The notes under the pieces are model-generated. The model searched no databases. It was not told the DNA's origin and saw only the letters and a program-made list of their open reading frames with translations. Below, one piece after another: positions 22,138 through 28,709 of a DNA stretch of 28,709 nucleotides. Numbering within the stretch: position 1 is the stretch's first letter; the number at the start of each line of letters is the position of its first letter. The DNA is from Penium margaritaceum (Eukaryota > Streptophyta > Zygnematophyceae > Desmidiales > Peniaceae). Location: the NCBI GenBank assembly GCA_023375785.1, contig SZWC01023303.1:8936-37644 (forward strand), in the 5' to 3' direction. A program made the translations under genes and the position numbers.

Positions 22138-22494
22138 GAGTGCACAGGCGGCCAGTGGAAGACAGGTCCGGCAGTAGGTGCCACCAAGTGGCGGCACCTA
22201 TGCGTGTGCAGGGGTCAAAACTCAGCGGGGTGCGTGGGTGCGACAGCGGAGGTGTGCTGGTCCACGCACGAGAGCAGTACACCCGTTAGCTAGGGAAGTT
22301 AAGTATGCAGCTGCGGATAATGTGCAGGTGCGGCTGCCGCAGGACAGAAACTGCTGGTCCGAGAAGTGCACAAGCGGCCGGTAGAAGACAGGTGCGGCAG
22401 CCGGTGCCACCACGTGACGGCACCGGTGTGGGTGCTGGAGCCGAAACTCGGCGAGGTAAATGGGTACGGCAGCGAAGGTGCAGAGGCCAAAGCT
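22138..22494 (-). repeat. Diverged tandem repeat with hairpin in the Copia-B leader
   Basis: Two related units of about 128 bp lie at 22138-22265 and 22366-22494, roughly 229 bp apart. They share GTGCACARGCGGCC, GAAGACAGGT, GGTGCCACCA, CTCRGCG and GGTACGGCAGCG-like segments. Each holds a 22-bp inverted repeat, GGTGCC...GGCACC (22177-22198 and 22403-22424; also 21915-21936 in the N-duplicated copy). Unlike the N duplications, the units differ by many substitutions, so they are biological. Confidence 0.7.
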
Positions 22495-22763
22495 TGGCGG
22501 GTTGCGAGGAGTTGGCAGCAAGAATGTGCCGGTCCTTTGCACGAGACAAATGCACCACACACACGTGGGTGCAATGACTGCGTCTGATGGGCGCAGTGGC
22601 TGTGGCTCACACAGTCTCAAGTGTGTTGCTTGCGAAGGATCACCCTCCACACTAACGTGGCCCGACAAGGTCTCAGGATTGTCGCAAGGAGGAGAGGGTC
22701 CTCCTTGCTCTGATACCAGTAGGTAGCAGCAGCTACTGAGCTAGCACACAAGTAAGCAAGCGA

Positions 22764-22764
22764 N
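22764..22764. other. Single-N junction with a 215-bp flanking duplication
   Basis: 22549-22763 is repeated at 22765-22979, with no difference seen by eye. The duplicated piece includes the primer-binding site and the first bases of the Copia-B LTR, so the apparent double site should be read as one. Confidence 0.9.
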
Positions 22765-22922
22765 AATGCACCACACACACGTGGGTGCAATGACTGCGTC
22801 TGATGGGCGCAGTGGCTGTGGCTCACACAGTCTCAAGTGTGTTGCTTGCGAAGGATCACCCTCCACACTAACGTGGCCCGACAAGGTCTCAGGATTGTCG
22901 CAAGGAGGAGAGGGTCCTCCTT

Positions 22923-22934
22923 GCTCTGATACCA
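22923..22934 (-). promoter_or_regulatory. Primer-binding site of Copia-B
   Basis: GCTCTGATACCA on the plus strand reads TGGTATCAGAGC on the minus strand, matching plant initiator tRNA-Met. It touches the end of the Copia-B 5' LTR at 22935. An identical copy at 22707-22718 lies in the 215-bp duplication around the N at 22764 and is probably not a second real site. Confidence 0.92.
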
Positions 22935-23130
22935 GTAGGTAGCAGCAGCTACTGAGCTAGCACACAAGTAAGCAAGCGAGTGTGCGACGGGGCAACACCA
23001 TGAATCGGGACAAGCTCACTTAAACACACAGGAGGTAAGCGGAAGCCAATTTGTGAGTAACAAGTGAGCGAGGTGGTAAGTGGCTGTTGACCGGGCCACC
23101 CACGCGAGGCATTTGACGTGGGGCCCGGAC

Positions 23131-23149
23131 GCCACCCAGGGATCGAACC
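23131..23149 (-). promoter_or_regulatory. tRNA box B-like motif in the Copia-B 5' LTR
   Basis: On the minus strand this reads GGTTCGATCCCTGGGTGGC. GGTTCGATCC fits the internal RNA polymerase III box B / T-arm consensus. The 3' LTR copy (13588-13597) keeps the same core, and the Copia-C LTR has a GGCTCGACCC-type variant (24585-24593). No box A at proper spacing or cloverleaf was found, so a functional promoter is not claimed. Confidence 0.4.
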
Positions 23150-23389
23150 TGCCCCTTGCAATCCAGCTCAAAGCGATTTCTCACACGCCGGTACAAACGT
23201 GTGGTCCCGAGGGATCAGCAACCTGGTTCACCACTCTAGGAGCATGCAAGTGTGTGAAGCTTCAACCAAACCACACGCATGCAATCCTACAAAATGTTTT
23301 CTCCATTTTGATTTGCAAAGTCATCACTAAACTAAGGCTTGTGACGAGGTTGGTGAACTGGCCACCGACTGATAGCTTGATGGTGGCAC

Positions 23390-24241
23390 AGCTAGAAAAC
23401 CTAGGCAGCAAGTTAGGGCAGCGGCGTTTTTTATGCAGCGTGCGAGCTTCCACGCTTGTTGCATAAGTCTGTTGCCCCCTCAGTCTGCTGCTCTAGAGTC
23501 TAAGTCTGGAAGCTCTCGGTTTGTTACTGAGAAATGCGCGCGCCACTGTTAGCGCCAGAAAGCAGCTGAAAACTGAAAGTGACTGAAGGAATTAAGAATG
23601 AGCAACAAAGGGCGACCCCTCCAAGTTCTAGCTCCCCCCCACTAGTGTAGAACGTGTTACTCAGCTAACCAGCCAATCAGAAAAAAGTTCTAGACCTATT
23701 TTCTGGCAAGCAGGGTTTTCTCGGTGAGCCCTGCCAAACGCCCCGACGGCCAAAAACCCGGGCATCGTCCGTTTTGCGTCAAAACTGGACCATACCATAA
23801 TACCGACACTGCGAACGCAGTCGTGCAATCAGAATCAGCTAGAAAAATAGCAGCAAGGAGTTATGGCTGCCCAAATCCAGGCAGTGCCTACGACAGTCAG
23901 CGATGCCAAACAGAGCCATACAGCAGGAGACGTGGACCCTAGGCACCACATGATGTAGCAGACGCAATGCCACAACCAGACACAACGCTAGGTGCATGCA
24001 TACAGCATATGCAGCGGCAGTGACCGCCGGCGGCCCGACCGCCGAGGAGGCCTGCTGATGGAGCTGAGCGCATCGCCAGAGGGAGGAGGCTCCAGCGAAA
24101 GATGAGTGGGCCTCAGCGTACGTCGGCTCCACCGAGCGACACTCCAACGGCGTCAAGTCTCGCCGTCAGTCATCTGCACGCCGATGTACACAAGCCAGGA
24201 GGACACAACAGAGTGCAATAAGAGCTGGACGAAAACCAACA
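23390..24241 (-). repeat. LTR-like insertion (probable solo LTR) inside the Copia-B 5' LTR
   Basis: This 852-bp segment is absent from the Copia-B 3' LTR. It is bounded by GGCAC at 23385-23389 and again at 24242-24246, a likely 5-bp target-site duplication. On the minus strand it starts TGTTGG and ends TTCTAGCT. Its minus-strand 3' third (plus 23391-23712) is homologous to 12863-13174 on the plus strand. No coding domain is visible, so it fits a solo LTR left by recombination. The last bases are not a clean CA, which may be mutation. Confidence 0.82.
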
Positions 24242-24373
24242 GGCACCACCACTGTGTGCCTCATGACGTGTCACAGTTTTGCACCAGAAAGCCTCAGTCC
24301 AGCTTAATTAGCTACAGTGATGATGTAGGTGTGTGAGTGGAGACAAGAGGGCACGTGCATGTGTCACAACTAT

Positions 24374-24960
24374 TGTAGTCGCTAGGAACATACCTAGGAT
24401 GAGCATGTAAGAACACTCAGTCACGGGCAAGGGATTATAGACGCCATGTATGTGGGAACGCTTGCCTTCAATAGCTTAAGAGAACCAAGACAAAAGAGTG
24501 ATTTGAGGGAGCGAGACTTAGCATCCGGTGAGCGTGCACTCGCCACGGGCATCACACCCAAGCGAGTGCACACCGCCACCCAGGGGTCGAGCCCGACTGC
24601 TTGGCATAAAACCAAGTGGTGGCTACTCACCATTGCACGGGTAAAACCCGGCAAGGTGGCCCCCAAGGATCAGCACCCGGGTAGTGTAGCTCCGCACAAG
24701 ACACTCAAGACAAGCATTATACAGGGCACGGCAGTTAGAGTTTACGGGCCCTAGCATTTTGTTCCACACATGATGAGAGTCAAGTTATGGGCATGTAAGT
24801 GTAAGATGACACTCCTGGAAGAAGCACGCCAAAGATGTCAGCCATGGTATAGTTGCTGGGCGTCTCTCCAGGTGAGGCCATGGAAATCAATCTGTACAAG
24901 TGTGTACACGGAGGTGGAGACAAGGGGAAGAGAAATGTGAGTGACCGATGAACTTCAACA
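24374..24960 (-). repeat. 3' LTR of Copia-C
   Basis: 587 bp, TG at 24374 to CA at 24960, beside the polypurine tract. It differs strongly from the Copia-B LTR, but both start TGTAG on the plus strand, end CAACA and hold a CACCCAGGGRTCGARCC-type motif (here near 24577-24593). The 5' partner is outside the window, so the ends rest on the TG/CA bases, the tract and the Copia-B junction. Confidence 0.85.
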
Positions 24961-24967
24961 CTCCCCC
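24961..24967 (-). promoter_or_regulatory. Polypurine tract of Copia-C
   Basis: On the minus strand this is GGGGGAG, immediately before the LTR start TGTTG, identical to the Copia-B tract. It lies about 67 bp after the pol stop codon. Confidence 0.85.
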
Positions 24968-25034
24968 ATGACCCATAGGCATTCACCCCCACACACATGC
25001 AAGCTCATGGGAACAGAGAACTGAGAAGATACAC

Positions 25035-25622
25035 TCAGTTAGGGTTATGGAGACAGACGAGACCAACAGTGTGAGCGACACTTTTGAAGATGTTACGATT
25101 GAGAGCCTTTGTAAGGAAGTCTGCTCTCCGAGAACGTGTGTCTACCCATGCAACTCGGACAATGCCAGCAGCAATGCACTCACGAACAAAATGATGCTCC
25201 ACATTAATGTGCTTAGTGCGTGAGTGATGCATGCCACTGTTCTCAGCAATGGCCTTGGTGCTTTGGTTGTCACAACGCAGAGTGATGCAACGAATGGGCA
25301 CATGCAAATGCTGGAGAAGACAAAACAGCCATACAGCCTCACATGTACCCGCCCCGAGTGCCACATACTCAGCCTCAGCAGTGCTGCGAGCAACGCAATC
25401 CTTTTTGCCACTTTTCCATGAGACCGCTCTTCCGCCAACCATGAAGATGTACCCTGTGCAGTTGCGCGCATTAGAGTCATGTGCCCAGTCAATGTCAGTG
25501 AAGCCGTCAACCACAAGAGAGGGTTGCGCATGGAAGAAGAGACCGACACGTGGTGTGGAGAGAGCATAGCGCACAACTCGCAGGGCAACCTCCAAGTGTC
25601 GCTCGCGTGGACACTGAGAGAA
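25035..25622 (-). pseudogene. rnh: Copia-C RNase H domain
   Basis: The frame follows RT directly after TAG 25625-25623, a position where Copia-B has Gln. It shows LRVVRYALST, VVDGFTDIDWAHD, AVSWKSGKKDCVARSTAEAEYVAL, LRCDNQSTKAIAEN, HINVEHHFVRE, VAWVDTRSRRADFLTKAL and the end HNPN before TGA 25037-25035. All expected motifs are present, and no internal stop occurs within these 186 codons. The C-terminal DFLTKAL tail, missing from Copia-A, is complete. Confidence 0.93.
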
Positions 25623-26585
25623 CTAGGAAAGGAAGTTGACAGCAAAAGCCACATCGGCTCGGGTGGTGGTGGCAAGGTACATCAGCGACCCTATGACTCT
25701 GAGATAGTCTGTGACGTCAACCTTCTCCCCCAGTGTAGAAAGATCTTGGGACTTCAGCAGTAACTGTCCAGCGGGAGTCATGGGTGTAGAGGCGCAGGGA
25801 ACTATAGTGAGGAGTGCCTGGAAGTGCTCCCCCAGGCTGCGAACATACGTGGTCTGGTGCATGTGCAGAGTGCGGCGTGATCGGTTCCGCTCGAGTTCCA
25901 TGCCCAAAAAGACTCGAGCCGGCCCCAAGTCTTTCATCTTGTAGGCTGCTTGAAGGAGGGACTTGGCCGCAGAGACCGCTGACATGTTTGGAGACGCAAT
26001 GAGAAGATCGTCAACGTACACTAGAATGGTCACCAACGGATGTGAAGGGGGACTGAGAAACAGAGCAGGGTCCACGGGACTCCTTCTGAAGCCACCCTTT
26101 TCCAAGGTTGTTGTGATCTCTTGATTCCAGCAGCGAGGTGAATGTTTAAGCCCATAGAGGACTTTGCGCAGTCGCCACACATGGTTTGTGCCATCTCAGA
26201 AGCCGGGTGGCTGCACCATGTAGATCTCCTCATCCAGTTTGCCATGCAAGAAGGCATTGTTGACGTCCATCTGCTCCAACTCCCAGTCATGCTGAGCGAC
26301 TGGGCTGAGCAACGCTCTGGCTGTGGTGTAGCGGCCTACTAGGGCGAATGTCTCATCAAAGTCCACCCCTAGAATCTGGGAGAACCCCTTTGCAGTGAGT
26401 CGTACCTTGTACCTTTCCACAGTGTTGTCTGGGCAAACTTTTTGATGATACACCCACTTAGCCGCAACGGCCTTGCAACCCGGGAGCAGATCTACCAATT
26501 CATACACATTGTGTTCTGACAATGCGTCAAGTTCGGCCTTCATGGCCTGCTCCCATAGACAGGAGTCAGTGGCTACACGCGCTGT
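25623..26585 (-). pseudogene. rt: Copia-C reverse transcriptase
   Basis: One frame carries KAELDALSEHNVYELVDLL, KWVYHQKVCPDN, RYKVRLTAKGFSQI, GVDFDETFA, the EQMDVNNAFLHGKLDEEIY block, YGLKHSPRCWN, the intact YVDD site (26018-26007), KMKDLGPARVFLGMELE and GSLMYLATTTRADVAFAVN. The only internal stop is TGA 26198-26196, just after QPPGF, where Copia-B reads Thr and Copia-A Glu. It ends at TAG 25625-25623, with RNase H continuing in the same frame. Confidence 0.93.
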
Positions 26586-28526
26586 CTACACTGTGACAGG
26601 CTCAGGTGGGAGAGGTGAGAGACCAGCAGTGGCAAAGCATGAGGCGACATACCCAGCGACTGACGATGAGAGAGCAGAGTGAAACTCTTGCTCGATCAGG
26701 GAGTAGCCAAGGGCAGTGCTGGGGTGGACAATGGATGCTACGACAGACAGGCCAGAGGTCACAAGGCTGAGAGCACGGAGGTCCGGGTCACCAGAAACGA
26801 CAGGATGGGACTGAGAAGGGATAGCACGGAGACGACTGCCACGTGTGTATGGTGACACGAGTGGAACAGGCTTCGGGGATGCAAACGGGACTGGTGAGGT
26901 GACATGTGCAGTTTCGACGGGGGAAGTTGGTTGCACAGTAACAGCCGGAGAGACGGGTACAGAGGGAGAGTTGGGGTGTGACGAGACCGCTGGAGAGGCG
27001 GTGTGTGCATTGTCAGTAGACAAGGAGTGGGAAGCAGGAGTAGGTGAGGTGGGCAGCGCAGAGTCGGCGGGAGAGATAGACTGTACAACAGGGGAGACAC
27101 GGTGCACACCAGGAGAAGAAGGAGACGCGACGGCAAGATATGGAGAGGGGGCCGGGGAACGCGCAGAGGGAAGAGTAGAGGCTCCAGAAGGAGAGGACAG
27201 ACCACTCCCAGCCCGACCAAGCGGAGGTAAAGGCCCAGAGAAACGGAGAACGTCGCGGTCAAACAAGTGTTCGAAGAACAAAGCATCCCGAGACTCGATG
27301 ACTCGACTGCGTGAGGGATCCCAGAAGCGCCAAGCTTTGGAGAAGGGAGAGATACCGAGGAAGATACAGATGCGACAGCGGGGGGATAGTTTACCATCGC
27401 GGTGGTCAACTGGAAGCCAGACAGAGGCAAGGCAACCCCAGATGCGTGCAAGACGCAAGTCAGCACGGCGACCTGTCCAACGTTCGAAGGGAGTGACAGT
27501 GTGGGGAAGAGGACCATGAGGGACTCTGTTCCATACCCACGTCATGTAGGACATAGCTTCAAAAGCGAATAACGGAGACTGACCGGACGCAGCAAGGAGA
27601 GATTGGACGCCGTCAGCAAGGGTCATGTTCCAACGCTCAGACACGCCATTTTGTTGCGGGGTGTAGGGAGCGGTGCACTCAAGTCGAATCCCACGAGATT
27701 CAAGAAAGTGGGAAGTGGGGCCAAGGAACTCACCGCCGCGGTCACTGCGAAACACGCGCAGAGGACGGAGACAGGCCCGTTCCGCCTGGGGAAGCCAGGC
27801 CTCAATGATGTCACTGACATCACTTTTGTGACGGAGGGCAAAGACCCACCGGTAACAGGAGAAGTCATCAGTTAAGCAAAGAACATAGCGACCACGACCA
27901 CCTAAGAACGTGTGAGGAAGAGGACCCATCACGTCACCGTGAACCAGCTCAAGAGGATGAGAGGTGATGGACTCAGAGGAGGAGAACGGGGAGCGGTGCA
28001 TCTTGCCAGAGGCACAGTCGAGACAGTCGGTGGAACATGGGGGCAAAAAGGTAGCGCGGTCAAGGCCCACGGCAGGCTGGAGGCGCAAGAGGCGCTGGAT
28101 GGCAGGAATGTGAAGGTGGCACAGCCGGCGGTGCAAGAGCGCGGTGTGAGCGGGGGACAGGGATGGTGCCACGTGAACCAGAGCAGAGGTAGCGGAAGAC
28201 AAGGGAAGGGACAGTGGCACACGAAAGAGTCGGTCACAGCGCACGCCGCGGAGAACAACATGCCCAGACGAGCGCAGAGAGATGGAGGCAATGCCGCGAC
28301 TGGACGAGAAGTCCATGCCCTGATCATCAAGGGTGGTGACAGAGAGCAGACTCACCTCCAGGTCAGGAACATACAACACATCAAGGAGATACACAGTGCC
28401 ACCAGGCCCGACAAACTTGACAACGCCAACTCCATGAACAGGGAGAAGTTGGCCAGAGCCAGTGCGGACAGAGCGAATAGAGCCAACTGGGCCAAGGGAG
28501 ACAAAGGAGGAACGACAGGACGTCAT
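26586..28526 (-). pseudogene. int: Copia-C protease C-part, GAG-pre, integrase and linker (646-codon frame)
   Basis: From the Met of HHMTSCRSSF the frame gives TGSGQLLPVHGVGVVKFVG and VLYVPDLEVSLLSV (end of protease), LHRRLCHLHIPAI with DCLDCASGKMHR (complete HHCC zinc region), and an integrase core with all three catalytic residues: Asp 27935-27933 (HGDVMGPL), Asp 27743-27741 (FRSDRGGEF) and Glu 27638-27636 (NGVSERWN). RRADLRLARIWGCLASVWL and the KAWRFWDPSRSRVIES segment follow, then a Ser/Pro/Thr-rich linker of about 170 residues ending at TAG 26588-26586. RT continues in the same frame 14 codons before KAEL. Confidence 0.94.
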
Positions 28527-28709
28527 GTGGTGGGTGGCCCCTGAATCAATGATCTAGAGGCTTGGTGCCACACGAGTGGTGGGGAGGACAAGGCAGATGG
28601 CAACAGTGCCACGTGATGACAGGGGAGATGATGTGCCAAGACGAGTGGGAAACGTATGGGACTGCCAATCTTCAATCCAATCACGAACATCAGGCATCTC
28701 CCCTTGCAC
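28527..28709 (-). pseudogene. pro: Copia-C gag C-end and protease active site, cut by window edge
   Basis: The same frame runs to the window edge. It reads EMPDVRDWIEDWQSHTF, then a short linker, then TAG (28556-28554) directly before IIDSGATHHM. Both other copies have Trp at the TAG position. The protease Asp itself is intact. The VRDWIEDWQ segment corresponds to VRD and WIEQWQS of Copia-B, which supports gag and pol being one frame in this family. Confidence 0.88.

Larger units (their letters stand above)
20738..22706 (-). other. Copia-B leader between primer-binding site and gag
   Basis: This stretch is GC-rich, with many CAG/CTG-type triplets between about 20940 and 21400, and holds no recognisable protein domain. 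The longest minus-strand frame (21390-21935) is low-complexity and splits at variant sites, so I do not call it a gene. 21743-22003 is repeated at 22005-22265 (261 bp) around the N at 22004, probably an assembly overlap. A real, diverged repeat unit is described separately. Confidence 0.65.
13381..24373 (-). mobile_element. Copia-B, degenerate Ty1/copia retrotransposon with nested insertions
   Basis: Read on the minus strand, the order is 5' LTR (interrupted), primer-binding site, long leader, gag with zinc knuckle, protease, integrase, RT, RNase H, polypurine tract, 3' LTR. The two LTRs align over their whole length apart from an 852-bp insertion and about 8 bases removed by Copia-C. By eye they differ at roughly one position in ten, so the insertion is old. 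Four N junctions lie inside it. The host-side repeat expected next to 13381 cannot be paired because the other side is outside the window. Confidence 0.92.
22935..24373 (-). repeat. 5' LTR of Copia-B, split by an insertion and truncated by Copia-C
   Basis: 22935-23389 and 24247-24373 together align with the 592-bp 3' LTR at 13381-13972. The left end meets the primer-binding site. The right end stops after CACAACTAT, eight bases short of the AACCAACA that ends the other LTR, and Copia-C starts at the next base. GGATCGAACC (23140-23149) is kept from the 3' copy. Confidence 0.9.
24374..28709 (-). mobile_element. Copia-C, nearly intact Ty1/copia retrotransposon (5' part outside window)
   Basis: The minus-strand order visible is protease, integrase, linker, RT, RNase H, polypurine tract, 3' LTR. 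The gag, leader, primer-binding site and 5' LTR would lie beyond 28709. One frame runs from the window edge to TGA at 25037-25035 with four premature stops and no frameshift, which makes it the youngest-looking element here. It starts one base after the Copia-B 5' LTR breaks off, so it inserted into that LTR. Confidence 0.92.

Noticed and set aside
22707..22718. A second primer-binding site, suggesting a second element or tandem LTR
   Set aside because: It lies in the 215-bp segment duplicated around the N at 22764, so it is best read as the same site shown twice.
26845..27519. 224-codon plus-strand frame opposite Copia-C
   Set aside because: It is the antisense of the integrase and Ser/Pro-rich linker, and its Gly/Glu-rich composition mirrors that coding strand.

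Overview
This is repeat-rich nuclear DNA from a plant-like eukaryote, a land plant or a green/streptophyte alga. The evidence is Ty1/copia retrotransposons whose primer-binding sites match plant initiator tRNA-Met, long hexanucleotide arrays and nested insertions. I see no host gene, rRNA, tRNA or CRISPR array, and the sequence does not identify the species.

Layout. 1-1290 is a hexanucleotide array with a core of 120 uninterrupted TCGATA units (277-996). 1291-3120 has no recognisable gene: AT-rich to about 2510, GC-richer after that. Copia-A (plus strand) follows: a candidate 5' LTR ending at 4235, a primer-binding site at 4236-4247, a CAG-rich leader, then gag, protease, integrase, RT and RNase H in broken frames (5116-12110), ending in a CA-rich minisatellite. 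An LTR-like block (12268-13175) and an orphan integrase scrap (13176-13380) come next. Copia-B (minus strand, 13381-24373) has both LTRs, a polypurine tract, a primer-binding site, a roughly 2 kb leader and a decayed gag-pol. Its 5' LTR holds an 852-bp LTR-like insertion flanked by GGCAC, and is then cut by Copia-C. Copia-C (minus strand, 24374 to the window end) is the best preserved: protease to RNase H lie in one frame with four premature stops and no frameshift.

History. The nesting reads as follows: an old plus-strand copia integrase was hit by Copia-B, and the Copia-B 5' LTR was then hit by a related LTR and by Copia-C. Nearly all alignable premature stops look like C-to-T transitions, as expected for silenced, methylated DNA. 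Copia-A and Copia-B have also lost catalytic residues.

Assembly warning. Each of the six single-N positions (9210, 10607, 19474, 20489, 22004, 22764) is followed at once by a repeat of the sequence that ends at that N. The paired lengths match exactly (1256, 308, 761, 451, 261 and 215 bp), about 3.25 kb in total. These look like unmerged contig overlaps, in two places mixing two sequence variants, rather than real tandem duplications. No non-transposon system was found. The most informative signals are the nested insertions, the stop-codon pattern, the perfect palindromic hexamer array and a hairpin-bearing leader repeat.
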